A DNA stretch of 64,000 nt, taken from positions 25,347-89,346 of the forward strand of contig NZ_SMOD01000032.1 of NCBI RefSeq assembly GCF_004353905.1. Reading direction: 5' to 3'. Position numbers and translations under genes: made by a program. The notes under the pieces were generated by a model. The model made no database searches and was not told the origin of the DNA. It was given only the letters and a program-made list of their open reading frames with translations. This DNA is from Paraburkholderia guartelaensis (GTDB taxonomy: Bacteria; Pseudomonadota; Gammaproteobacteria; Burkholderiales; Burkholderiaceae). Of the stretch, positions 1 to 7,713 are shown piece by piece (positions within the stretch are counted from its first letter, which is position 1; every line of letters starts with the position of its first letter).

Positions 1-305
1 ACGCGCCACTCGCGCCATTCGGCACCCAGCCAACCGATCTCGGCGATCTGCAAGCCTTCCTGGAACGCTACTTGCCGGGCGCGGGCAGGCTGCGCGTGGG
101 CCGTGCCTGCGAATACGACATGACGCCGGACGAGCATTTCATTATCGACCGCGTGCCCACCTGCCCGAATGTGCACATCGCAACCGGCTTTTCCGGACAC
201 GGTTTCAAGTTCGCCAGCGCGATCGGCGAGGCCCTGGCCGAGCGGATCACGCAGGGCGAAAGCCGCATCGACCTTGGGATGTTCGCGCGCAAGCGCTTTG
301 CGTAG
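1..305 (+). CDS. solA: N-methyl-L-tryptophan/sarcosine oxidase, C-terminal part
   Basis: This is the 3' end of a gene cut by the window edge; about 100 residues are visible, in frame from base 3. The peptide CEYDMTPDEHFIID followed by GFSGHGFKFA matches the C-terminal FAD-domain signature of the monomeric sarcosine oxidase / N-methyltryptophan oxidase (MSOX/SolA) family. These enzymes oxidatively demethylate N-methyl amino acids using covalently bound FAD, releasing formaldehyde and H2O2. The N-terminal Rossmann fold is outside the window, so substrate preference cannot be judged. It converges on the lipoprotein gene on the other strand with only 15 bases between the two stop codons. Confidence 0.8.
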   Translation, partial: APLAPFGTQPTDLGDLQAFLERYLPGAGRLRVGRACEYDMTPDEHFIIDRVPTCPNVHIATGFSGHGFKFASAIGEALAERITQGESRIDLGMFARKRFA

Positions 306-320
306 CGAGACGGCTCAAGC

Positions 321-1391
321 CTAGTTCGCGGGAATCGTCACGACCGGCGCCTTGCTGCTCGTCTCGGCTTCCGCGAGCGCCATGAGGTTTTGCAGCACCG
401 TGAACGCGTATTTCGAGTCGAAGTCGGAGCGTTCTACCCAATACGCCGTGCCGTCGTACTCGATCGCAACGTAGGCGTCCGCGGGCGCCTTGGGCCCCTG
501 GTGCACGATGATGATCGGCCGCGTTTCGCCCCCAATGAGCCCGACAGTCGGTTTCGTCGCGCCGCTCTGCACCTGGGCGTCCGGCACCTGCACCTGCGCG
601 CCGATATCCGTGAGGATGCCGAGCACCGAGCGCGTCACCATCGGAATGCGATTGCCGCTCTGCGCCGAGGGTCCGTAGACGATCTCGTAAGTGCGCGTGT
701 CCGCCGCGAGATGGAGCAGTTCGCGCACCCGCGCCAGGTCCGCCGAAACCTGCGGCGACTGCGCGCTATTCGTCGCGCCGAGCGCGAGAAACACCCTGGT
801 CTTGCCGTTTTCGCTGCGCGACTCCACGTTCAGTTCCCCCTCCAGTTGCAGGCGCCGTAGCGTCTGAAGCAACTGGAAGAAACCCGCCGAGCCCGCGCTG
901 CCCTCTCCGCCTAGCGCGCTGCCGTTCTGCAGCCCGCCGATCGATTGCGCGCCGATACGCAGCAGCAGATCGACCGGCATGCCGCCTTCGGCGAGCGGCA
1001 TCATGAGTTCCGGCGCGAGCGGCCGGATGTAAGCCGAGGCGAACGCCTCGCCCGTGGTTGGCGTGAACGTGAAAGTCGGGCGATTCGACCAGGAGATATT
1101 ACCGGTCGCAAGCGCGTAGTTCGGCTGCGCGCCCGAGCCGATATTGCCTGTGGCGCCCGCCGTGGAATCGAATTGATACGCGGCGATGATCGAACTTACC
1201 GTGAGAAAGGCCGGCGCGTCGCCGTAGCGCAATCCGACCACCGCCGCGAGTATTCCACGCTTTTTTGCATCGCCGAGCGCTCTTGCGTAGTCGACCTGAT
1301 CGGCGCGCAAGCGCGTCGGGCCGAGATGCACACACGCCGTGCCCAGCAAGGCCGAGCACGAAACCGCCAGAATCGTCGCTTTTGAAATCAT
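321..1391 (-). CDS. Hypothetical lipoprotein
   Basis: The product is about 356 residues and I recognise no domain. The N-terminus MISKATILAVSCSALLGTAC is a typical lipoprotein signal with a lipobox ending in Cys20, so the mature protein is probably lipid-anchored and periplasm-facing. The open frame continues 19 codons upstream, but starting at this ATG gives a well-formed signal peptide. The rest is soluble-looking, with a Gly/Ala/Ser-rich stretch after residue 70 and a fairly hydrophilic C-terminal half. It is monocistronic: the sigma-factor gene upstream ends about 113 bases away on the same strand. Confidence 0.65.
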   Translation of the reverse strand: MISKATILAVSCSALLGTACVHLGPTRLRADQVDYARALGDAKKRGILAAVVGLRYGDAPAFLTVSSIIAAYQFDSTAGATGNIGSGAQPNYALATGNISWSNRPTFTFTPTTGEAFASAYIRPLAPELMMPLAEGGMPVDLLLRIGAQSIGGLQNGSALGGEGSAGSAGFFQLLQTLRRLQLEGELNVESRSENGKTRVFLALGATNSAQSPQVSADLARVRELLHLAADTRTYEIVYGPSAQSGNRIPMVTRSVLGILTDIGAQVQVPDAQVQSGATKPTVGLIGGETRPIIIVHQGPKAPADAYVAIEYDGTAYWVERSDFDSKYAFTVLQNLMALAEAETSSKAPVVTIPAN

Positions 1392-1504
1392 CGGAAGCCT
1401 GCGCAGCGGGCCGCGCAAAGTGAGTGGGTTCGCGCGCACTGGTAGCAAACGTTGTGCCCCGATATTTCAGAAGCGCAAGCGTGACCCTTCCGGCGATGGC
1501 TCCC

Positions 1505-2809
1505 TCAAGCGCGCGGCACGCACGATTGCGCACGCGCCAGCAGCACTTCGCGGTCGCGCGCGTTTTGCGTGAGCGCCGCTGCGCGCTCGAATTCCGCACG
1601 CGCTTCGGCACGGCGCGCCAGCTTTTCGAGCAGGTCGCCGCGTGCGGCCGGCAGCCACGGATAGTGGCGCAGCGCGGGTTCCGCACACAGCGCATCGACG
1701 AGATCGAGCGCCGCTTGCGGCCCTTGTGCCATGCCCACCGCCACGGCGCGATTCAGACGCACGACGGGCGAGGCGTCGAGTTTCAGCAGCGCGTCGTAGA
1801 TCGAGACGATCTGCGCCCAGTCGGTCTGCGCCGCGCTCGGGGCGCGCGCGTGGCAAGCCGCGAGCGCCGCCTGCAGCGCGTACGGGCCCGGCGTACCCGC
1901 GCAGGCCGCGCCGCGCGCGATCGCGGCAAGCCCGCGCCGAATCAATAGCGCGTCCCAGCGGCTACGGTCCTGGTCGGCGAGCAGCACGGCGCGCCCTGCC
2001 CGGTCCACACGTGCGGGCAGGCGTGAAGCCTGCAGTTCCATCAACGCAACGAGGCCGTGCGCCTCGCCCTCTAGCGGAACGAGTTCCGCCAGCATGCGGC
2101 CAAGGCGCAGCGCTTCTTCGCACAGCGCGGGGCGCGTCCAGTCCGGGCCCGCCGTGGCCGTGTAGCCTTCGTTGAAGATCAGATAAATCACTTCGAACAC
2201 CGAAGCAAGCCGGGGTTCGAGGTCGGCGAGGCGCGGCACTTCGAAGGGGACTTTCGCCGCCGCGAGCGTGCGCTTGGCCCGCACGATGCGCTGCGCGACG
2301 GTTGCCTCGGGCACGAGGAACGCACGCGCGATCTCAGCCGTGGTGAGGCCGCCCAGCAGACGCAGCGTGAGCGCGGCGCGCCCCTCCTTCGGCAGCACGG
2401 GATGGCACGCCACGAACACGAGCCGCAGCAAATCGTCGCCGATCTCGTCCTCGCGCGCGGCGTCGAGCGCCTCCACGAAGTCGGGCGCGAAGTGCGCTTC
2501 GAGCGCTTCGAGATCCGCTCCCATCGCCTCGTGCGCGCGGGCATGCGAGGCCGCGCGACGCAGCCGGTCGAGCGCGCGATGTTTCGCGGCGGTCATGAGC
2601 CACGCTCCGGGGTTGTCGGGAATGCCGCTCGCGGGCCAGCCTTCGAGCGCGGCGACGAACGCGTCCTGCGCGATTTCCTCGGCCACACCCACGTCGCGCA
2701 CGATGCGCGCGGCGTGGGCGATCACCTTCGCCGACTCGATGCGCCACACGGCCTCGACCGCGCGGCGCGTTGCCGTGAATGGGTCGTGAGGGTCGCGCGC
2801 TTGCGTCAC
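1505..2809 (-). CDS. ECF42-type RNA polymerase sigma factor with C-terminal extension
   Basis: The product is 434 residues, far longer than a simple ECF sigma. An N-terminal sigma2 region (about 15-90, with EEIAQDAFVAAL and a DRLRR segment) is followed by a sigma4 HTH (GGLTTAEIARAFLVPEATVAQRI). A roughly 250-residue helical C-terminal extension begins with the diagnostic VIYLIFNEGY. This is the ECF42/SigJ-like architecture, in which the extension replaces a separate anti-sigma factor. I placed the start at a GTG that overlaps the upstream VOC gene stop as GTGA, implying translational coupling. It is the last gene of an operon with two YCII (DGPF) proteins, the partners normally linked to ECF42. 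The signal it responds to is not visible. Confidence 0.85.
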   Translation of the reverse strand: MTQARDPHDPFTATRRAVEAVWRIESAKVIAHAARIVRDVGVAEEIAQDAFVAALEGWPASGIPDNPGAWLMTAAKHRALDRLRRAASHARAHEAMGADLEALEAHFAPDFVEALDAAREDEIGDDLLRLVFVACHPVLPKEGRAALTLRLLGGLTTAEIARAFLVPEATVAQRIVRAKRTLAAAKVPFEVPRLADLEPRLASVFEVIYLIFNEGYTATAGPDWTRPALCEEALRLGRMLAELVPLEGEAHGLVALMELQASRLPARVDRAGRAVLLADQDRSRWDALLIRRGLAAIARGAACAGTPGPYALQAALAACHARAPSAAQTDWAQIVSIYDALLKLDASPVVRLNRAVAVGMAQGPQAALDLVDALCAEPALRHYPWLPAARGDLLEKLARRAEARAEFERAAALTQNARDREVLLARAQSCVPRA

Positions 2810-3228
2810 GAGCCGTGCGCGCCCTTTTCGACCGCCGCCGGCGACATGTACATCAGTTCCCAGATGTGGCCATCGGGGTCTTCGAAGCTGCGGCCGTACA
2901 TGTCGGTGCCGCACTCCATCGGCGGACGCTTCGACGTGCCGCCCGCCGCGAGCGCCTTGTCGACGAGCCCGTCCACTTCCTCGCGCGACACGCACGAGAG
3001 GCAGGTCAGCACTTCGGTGCTTTCGCGTGCGTCCACGAGCGCCTTGTCGGTGAAGCCGCGCATGAAATCGAGGGTGAGCAGCATGGCGTACATGTTCTCG
3101 CCCAGCACCATGCAGGCGGCCTGGTCATTGGTGAATTTTGGGTCGAACTTGAAGCCGAGGTGGCCAAAGAAGTCCATCGAGCGCTTGAGGTCGCGCACGC
3201 CCAGATTGACGAAGATGTGCTTATGCAT
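2806..3228 (-). CDS. VOC (glyoxalase/bleomycin-resistance fold) family protein
   Basis: The product is 140 residues. It begins MHKHIFVNLGVRDLKRSMDFF, the first beta-alpha module of the vicinal oxygen chelate fold, and ends with a second module containing FEDPDGHIWELMYM. The middle holds SFEDPDGH, a common metal-ligand region of these proteins. The family includes lactoylglutathione lyases, dioxygenases and resistance proteins, so activity cannot be assigned. The ATG chosen gives the canonical N-terminus; a longer frame upstream is unlikely. It sits between a YCII gene and the ECF42 sigma gene, overlapping the latter by 4 bases. Confidence 0.85.
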   Translation of the reverse strand: MHKHIFVNLGVRDLKRSMDFFGHLGFKFDPKFTNDQAACMVLGENMYAMLLTLDFMRGFTDKALVDARESTEVLTCLSCVSREEVDGLVDKALAAGGTSKRPPMECGTDMYGRSFEDPDGHIWELMYMSPAAVEKGAHGS

Positions 3229-3259
3229 GTTTGGAGCCTCACGGTGATCGAGCAAATGC

Positions 3260-3682
3260 TCAGGATGCCTTACGTTGTTCCTGCAGCTGGCGAAAACTCT
3301 CGACGCCCTCGCACTGCGGAAGTTCGTCGAGTTCATAGAGTTGCCGCACTTCGACCTCGCCCTCGGTGTGCTTGCCGAAGGGCGACGGGAACCGGCGCGC
3401 CCATTCGAGCGCTTCGTCGCGCGAGCGGACCTGGATCAGCGTATAGCCGGCGATTAGCTCCTTCGTTTCGGCAAACGGACCGTCAAGGATCGTGGGCTTG
3501 CCGTTCGTGTAGTGCACGCGAAAGCCACGCGAGCTGGGTTGGAGGCCCGAGGCGTCGAGCAGCACGCCGGCCTTCGCCAGCTCCTCGTGATAGCGGGCCA
3601 TCTCGGCGAAAACTTCCACGTCGTCGGGCGGCTCGCCCGCTTCGGTCAGCGCGTTGGCGCGCACCATGATCATGAATCGCAT
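3260..3682 (-). CDS. YCII-related (DGPF) protein
   Basis: The product is 140 residues. The N-terminal MRFMIMVRAN and the motif ILDGPFAETKELIAGY are characteristic of the YCII/DGPF family, small ferredoxin-like-fold proteins that in many actinobacteria and proteobacteria are encoded beside ECF42 sigma factors. Their biochemical role is unproven. The chosen ATG follows a CAGGAG-like ribosome site; 16 extra codons in frame upstream look non-coding. It is the second gene of the sigma-factor operon, with the VOC gene 31 bases downstream. Confidence 0.85.
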   Translation of the reverse strand: MRFMIMVRANALTEAGEPPDDVEVFAEMARYHEELAKAGVLLDASGLQPSSRGFRVHYTNGKPTILDGPFAETKELIAGYTLIQVRSRDEALEWARRFPSPFGKHTEGEVEVRQLYELDELPQCEGVESFRQLQEQRKAS

Positions 3683-3833
3683 TGCCTTCTCCTGAATGTG
3701 ATGTTTGGGGACACTCGAAGCAAGCGGCACCCTTGGGTGCGCTCATGAACACGACGCGCGGGGCGCGCGGAAATCGACAAACGACAGCGAAATTTTTTAC
3801 GTGCCTGGGGAAAGTACCTGGTGAAGCGCCGCC

Positions 3834-4187
3834 TCAGCGGAAACACGGACCGGTTTCGCGCACCTCAACGCTCGCCCATTGCGCCGCGGGACAGCGCCGC
3901 GCGATGGCCAGTGCCTCGTCGCGCGTTGCGCAATCGACAAGGAAAAAGCCGCCGATCATCTCCTTCGCCTCGGCGAACGGGCCGTCGACGATGCTCGTAC
4001 GGCCTTCGCGCACCTGCACGCGTGCGCCGCTGGTGTCGGAGGTGAGCGCGTGCGCGTCGATCAGCTTGCCCTCGGCGGCGAGTTCATCCGCGAACTCGAC
4101 CATGCGTGCGTAGAGCGCCTCGCCTTCGGATTGCGCGCGCGTCTCGCGCTGGCCGCGCGGCTCGGCGATGAGCAGCATGAATGGCAT
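3834..4187 (-). CDS. YCII-related (DGPF) protein, second copy
   Basis: The product is 117 residues, starting MPFMLLIAEPRG and carrying SIVDGPFAEAKEMIGGFF, the same DGPF signature as the neighbouring gene. It has a clear Shine-Dalgarno (GAGGAC) before the ATG. It is the promoter-proximal gene of the ECF42 operon, separated from the next YCII gene by about 150 bases, in which I see no obvious terminator. The two YCII proteins are diverged paralogues rather than a recent duplication. Confidence 0.85.
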   Translation of the reverse strand: MPFMLLIAEPRGQRETRAQSEGEALYARMVEFADELAAEGKLIDAHALTSDTSGARVQVREGRTSIVDGPFAEAKEMIGGFFLVDCATRDEALAIARRCPAAQWASVEVRETGPCFR

Positions 4188-4281
4188 GAACGTGTCCTCT
4201 CAGTCAGCCTGCGATCCTGAAAGGCAAGAGTCTATTCCAGATGAACCGTTGCGCGTCGCGACCAGGCGCGCTTTCGGACGC

Positions 4282-4899
4282 TCACGCGTAGCGCGCGAGG
4301 AAGAGATCGGCGGAGGACTCGGCGATCTGGCGTTGCTGCGCCTCGTCGAGCGGGGGCTGGCCCATCGCGACCTGCGGCCAGAAGGCGAATGCCTTCACGA
4401 CGCCATGCAGTTGCTGCGAGGCGAATGCCGGGTCGGTCGTTTTCAGGCGGCCATCGGCGGCGGCGGCGCGCACCCAGACCGTGACGTCCTCTTCGCGCTC
4501 GCCAATGCGGGCCACCATGTCGCGGGCGCGCTCGGGCGAGTGGATACCCGCCGCGATCGCCACGCGCGCAAGCTTGAAAAACGCTTCATCGCTCAGGAGC
4601 CGCAGCTTGCGCATCAGCAACTCGACGAGCTGCGCGCGCAGCGGTTCGCCGGCGCGGTAGGTCGGCGCATCGGCGGTCGCGCTCGCATCCCAGAGCTGAC
4701 ACAGGATCGACGCGAACAGCGCCTCCTTGCTCGGGAAATGGTTGTAGACCGTGCGTTTCGAGACGCTCGCGCGCGCCGCAATACGGTCCATGCTCGTGGC
4801 GTCGAATCCGGAGGCCAGAAATTCGTCGATGGCCGCCGCGACGATGGCGGCGCGCTTGCGGTCGGTCAGGCGCTGAGGGGTGGCGGGGATGCAATCCAT
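4282..4899 (-). CDS. TetR/AcrR family transcriptional regulator
   Basis: The product is about 205 residues. The N-terminal helix-turn-helix (FDATSMDRIAARASVSKRTVYNHF) is typical TetR; the helical C-terminal part resembles the AcrR-type tetracyclin-repressor-like C domain. The ATG was chosen over a TTG two codons upstream. It is divergent from the metallo-beta-lactamase-fold gene, and the 88-base shared region holds two palindromes that are good operator candidates, so it probably represses itself and that neighbour. The ligand is unknown. Confidence 0.85.
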   Translation of the reverse strand: MDCIPATPQRLTDRKRAAIVAAAIDEFLASGFDATSMDRIAARASVSKRTVYNHFPSKEALFASILCQLWDASATADAPTYRAGEPLRAQLVELLMRKLRLLSDEAFFKLARVAIAAGIHSPERARDMVARIGEREEDVTVWVRAAAADGRLKTTDPAFASQQLHGVVKAFAFWPQVAMGQPPLDEAQQRQIAESSADLFLARYA

Positions 4900-4919
4900 T
4901 CCCAAATCTTACACCAGAC

Positions 4920-4956
4920 AGTTTACTTTTCGCCAGAATAAACTACACTGTGCAGT
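4920..4956. promoter_or_regulatory. Candidate TetR operators in divergent promoter region
   Basis: AGTTTA and TAAACT form an inverted pair spaced by 13 bases (4920-4944). Immediately after lies ACTG-TG-CAGT (4947-4956). Both sit between the divergent tetR gene and the hydrolase gene, in an AT-richer stretch that would contain both promoters. Assignment to the adjacent regulator is inferred from position. Confidence 0.4.
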
Positions 4957-4987
4957 CTACTTCCTGTTTCCAAAGGCAGCCGCCGAC

Positions 4988-6124
4988 ATGACCTCGCCTT
5001 TCGCATCGCTGAGCCGTACCTTGGGCCTGAGCGCCGCACAACGCGGCCGCGAGCTCTCGTCCACCTCGCCGCAACACGACGGCGAGCGCTTTCGCAACGT
5101 GCGTCCGCGCCCGGCCGAGGGGATCGGCAAGACGCTGAAGATCATGTGGAACATGATCTTCCACAAGCCGGGCGGCACCGTGCCCGCCGGCTCGCTGCCC
5201 GTTCAGGCGCTCACGCGCGAACAGCTCGAGGCTGCGCCCGACCGCAGCGTCTACCGGCTCGGCCATTCCACGCTGCTCTTCAAGCTGCGCGGCCAGTTCT
5301 GGCTCACCGACCCGGTTTTCGCGGAGCGCGCCTCGCCGTTCCGGCACCTCGGGCCCAAGCGCTTTCACGCGCCGCCCATCGCGCTTGCCGACCTGCCGCC
5401 GTTGCGCGGCGTGATCCTCTCGCACGACCATTACGACCACCTCGACCGCGAAACCGTGCTCGCGCTCGCCGCCACGACGGGCGTGTTTCTCACGCCGCTT
5501 GGCGTGGGCGATCGGTTGATCGAATGGGGCATCGACGGTGCGAAGGTGCGCCAGTTCGACTGGTGGCAAGGCGCGAGTGTCGAGGGCATCGAGTTCACCG
5601 CCACGCCCGCGCAGCATTTCTCGGGGCGCAGCCTGTTCGACGGCAACAGCACGCTGTGGGCGTCGTGGGTGATCGCCGACGCCGACCTGCGCGTGTTCTT
5701 CAGCGGCGACACCGGCTACTTCGACGGCTTTCGCACCATTGGTGAACGCCTCGGCCCGTTCGACGCGACCTTCATCGAGACCGGCGCGTACGACCCGCAA
5801 TGGCCCTACGTCCACATGCAGCCCGAAGAAACGGTGCAGGCGCACGTGGATTTGCGCGGCGAGTGGCTCGTCCCGATTCACAACGGCACGTTCGATCTCG
5901 CGATGCATCGCTGGCAGGATCCGTTCGAGCGCGTGACCGGGCTCGCGCTCGCGCGCGGCGTGACGCTCTCCACGCCGCGCATCGGCGAGCGGCTCGATCT
6001 GGCCGAGCCGCATCGGGGGGAGCGCTGGTGGCGTGAGGTGGCGGAAAGCGCAGAAAGCACCAGGCGGCCCTGGTCGGCGCGCCGTTTGTTCGCTTGCCGT
6101 GACGCGAGCGAAGTGCGCTCGTAA
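4988..6124 (+). CDS. MBL-fold metal-dependent hydrolase (UlaG / NAPE-PLD-like)
   Basis: The product is 378 residues. The metal-binding motif is SHDHYDHLD (His146, His148, Asp150, His151), followed by FFSGDTGYF and a late His in PIHNGTF. This is the arrangement of the beta-lactamase superfamily domain found in NAPE-hydrolysing phospholipase D-like and UlaG-like proteins. The N-terminal 60 residues (SSTSPQHDGERFRN and the KIMWNMIF segment) match the usual pre-domain of bacterial members. Substrate is unknown. The ATG gives the family's normal start; the frame upstream runs through the promoter. Divergence from a TetR gene suggests inducible expression, perhaps as a stress or xenobiotic response. 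Confidence 0.82.
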   Translation: MTSPFASLSRTLGLSAAQRGRELSSTSPQHDGERFRNVRPRPAEGIGKTLKIMWNMIFHKPGGTVPAGSLPVQALTREQLEAAPDRSVYRLGHSTLLFKLRGQFWLTDPVFAERASPFRHLGPKRFHAPPIALADLPPLRGVILSHDHYDHLDRETVLALAATTGVFLTPLGVGDRLIEWGIDGAKVRQFDWWQGASVEGIEFTATPAQHFSGRSLFDGNSTLWASWVIADADLRVFFSGDTGYFDGFRTIGERLGPFDATFIETGAYDPQWPYVHMQPEETVQAHVDLRGEWLVPIHNGTFDLAMHRWQDPFERVTGLALARGVTLSTPRIGERLDLAEPHRGERWWREVAESAESTRRPWSARRLFACRDASEVRS

Positions 6125-6332
6125 CACGCTGTCCCGCTCCCTCATCCCCTGCCGCCCGCGCGCCACACGAACGCGCGCGGGCACGCCGGCTGCTCGTTCC
6201 CCGCTTCTTCCCCTTCTGCGCAAAAGTCTCCTAAGCTTTTGCATCAAGGCGCGCATCGCGTCCGTCCCGCTTATCACGCCCCATTACCCTTAACGGGATT
6301 TCCCCAGGCTGACAGCCCCCGATTTCTGGCAT
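6125..6332. other. Intergenic region with two hairpins
   Basis: No gene is visible. A GC hairpin with 9-base arms (6154-6162 with 6174-6182) may terminate the upstream hydrolase transcript, but no T-run follows. A second, weaker hairpin pairs GCAAAAG with CTTTTGC (6220-6242). Confidence 0.4.
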
Positions 6333-6357
6333 TAAATAAATCAACTTGATTTATTTA
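6333..6357. promoter_or_regulatory. ROK-family repressor operator
   Basis: A perfect palindrome with 12-base arms around a single C: TAAATAAATCAA, C, then the exact reverse complement. It is strikingly AT-rich in GC-rich DNA and lies about 95 bases upstream of the ROK regulator start. ROK repressors (NagC, Mlc, FrcR) bind AT-rich operators of similar form. It probably mediates autoregulation and control of the downstream ABC transporter genes. Confidence 0.75.
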
Positions 6358-6398
6358 GTCGGTCACGCAGTTCCAGGCCGACCCTCTCTTTTGCTTTG

Positions 6399-6441
6399 CA
6401 TGGGACCGGAGTCAGCGCTAAAGCGCCAACTCCGGATCGAC
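6399..6441 (-). repeat. REP-like hairpin, isolated copy in the ROK mRNA leader
   Basis: The stem pairs CGGAGT with ACTCCG and, inside, AGCGCT with AGCGCC around an AA loop (6407-6434). The sequence CATGGGAC...GGAGTCAGCGCT...AAGCGCCAACTCC is, in reverse orientation, the same element as the 53-bp tandem units near 42.4 kb. It ends immediately before the ribosome-binding site of the regulator gene. Confidence 0.65.
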
Positions 6442-6453
6442 AGGAGGAGACAC

Positions 6454-7713
6454 GTGAGAAGTCCGCATGTCGGTCAGGGCAGCAATTCCGCCAACGTCCG
6501 CCGCTTCAACGAACGCCTGCTGCTGCAGGCGCTGCGTCGCGCGGGCGAGGCGTCGAAGGCCGATCTCGCGCGTCTCGCGAATCTCACGAGCACCGCGGTG
6601 GGCACCATCATCACGTCGCTCACGGCCAACGGCCTGATCGAGGTGAGCGGCCGCCGCGACGGTCAGCGCGGCCAGCCCGCCTCGCTGTTGCGCCTCTCGC
6701 CACGCGGCGCGTTCGCCATCGGCGTGCGGCTCGACCGGACCAACATCGAAACCGTGCTCGTGGATTTCGCGGGCCAGATGATCGAGCGCCGCTCGCGCGA
6801 CATGCTGCTGCCGCAACCCTCGGTCGCGCAGGAGATCGTGCAGCGCGACATCGCCGAGCTATTAGGGCTCCTCACAACCGAGGAACGCAGCCGCCTCGCC
6901 GGCATCGGCGTGGCGCAGCCGTACAACCTCGGCAGCTGGCTGCGCGAACTGGGCCTGCCTGCCGACACCTTCCGCGTGTGGAACGACGTGGACTTCGCGG
7001 GCGAACTGGCCCGCGCCACGGCGCTGCCCGTGTTCAGCGAAAACGACGGCAACGCAGCCGCCATCGCCGAGATCTTCTACGGTTGCGGGCGCCAGCGCGA
7101 CGACTTCCTCTACCTGTTTCTCGGCCCGGCGATCGGCGGCGGCATCGCCATCGACGGCGACTGTGTGCGCGGCCTCACCGGCAACGCGGGCGATTTCGCA
7201 GTGATGCCCGTGCCGCCGAGCCGCCTGCCCTCGGCGCATAAGCCGCCGGGCCAGTGGGACATCCTGCTTTCGCGCGCCTCGCTCATCGCGCTGCGCCGCC
7301 ATCTGCAGTATTGCGGCGAGACGATCGACAGCCGCGCCGACCTGGAAGCGTGCATCGCGCGCGGCCACCCCGGCGTGCAGGAATGGCTCGACGACTGCAT
7401 CGATGCGCTCGCGCCCGCGCTGCGCTCGGCGTTCTGCGTGCTCGATGTGCCGGCCGTGGTGCTCGACGCCGACGTGGACGCGGGCCTGATCGACACGCTC
7501 ATGCAGCGCCTGCGCCTCGCAGTCGCCGCTACCGCGCCCGAGGCGCGCGGCACGCCCGCTCTGGTGCGCGGCACTTTCGGTCCCGATGCGGGGGCGCTCG
7601 GCGCAGCCACGCTCCCCATGTTCTTCAACTTTTCGCCGCGCGCGGGCATCCTCATGGGTGCCGGCGCACAAACTTACGCACAAGCGCAGGAGGAGAGCCA
7701 TGTCGCCCTCTGA
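6454..7713 (+). CDS. ROK family transcriptional regulator of sugar transport
   Basis: The product is 419 residues. An N-terminal winged HTH (SKADLARLANLTSTAVGTII) precedes a ROK sugar-kinase-like domain with the NDGNAAAIAE motif and the GGGIAIDG segment. The CxCGxxGC zinc motif and the preceding GH signature usual in ROK kinases are not present, which suggests a pure regulator. The GTG start follows a near-perfect Shine-Dalgarno (CAGGAGGAGA). It overlaps the ABC ATPase gene by 14 bases and is probably the first gene of a frc/rbs-like operon, repressing it until a sugar, perhaps fructose or another monosaccharide, binds. The exact ligand is not shown by sequence. Confidence 0.85.
   Translation: MRSPHVGQGSNSANVRRFNERLLLQALRRAGEASKADLARLANLTSTAVGTIITSLTANGLIEVSGRRDGQRGQPASLLRLSPRGAFAIGVRLDRTNIETVLVDFAGQMIERRSRDMLLPQPSVAQEIVQRDIAELLGLLTTEERSRLAGIGVAQPYNLGSWLRELGLPADTFRVWNDVDFAGELARATALPVFSENDGNAAAIAEIFYGCGRQRDDFLYLFLGPAIGGGIAIDGDCVRGLTGNAGDFAVMPVPPSRLPSAHKPPGQWDILLSRASLIALRRHLQYCGETIDSRADLEACIARGHPGVQEWLDDCIDALAPALRSAFCVLDVPAVVLDADVDAGLIDTLMQRLRLAVAATAPEARGTPALVRGTFGPDAGALGAATLPMFFNFSPRAGILMGAGAQTYAQAQEESHVAL

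Noticed and set aside
4943..6277. A 444-codon open frame antisense to the MBL-fold hydrolase
   Set aside because: It is a GC-rich shadow frame with Arg/Ala/His-rich translation. The plus-strand hydrolase has clear catalytic motifs.
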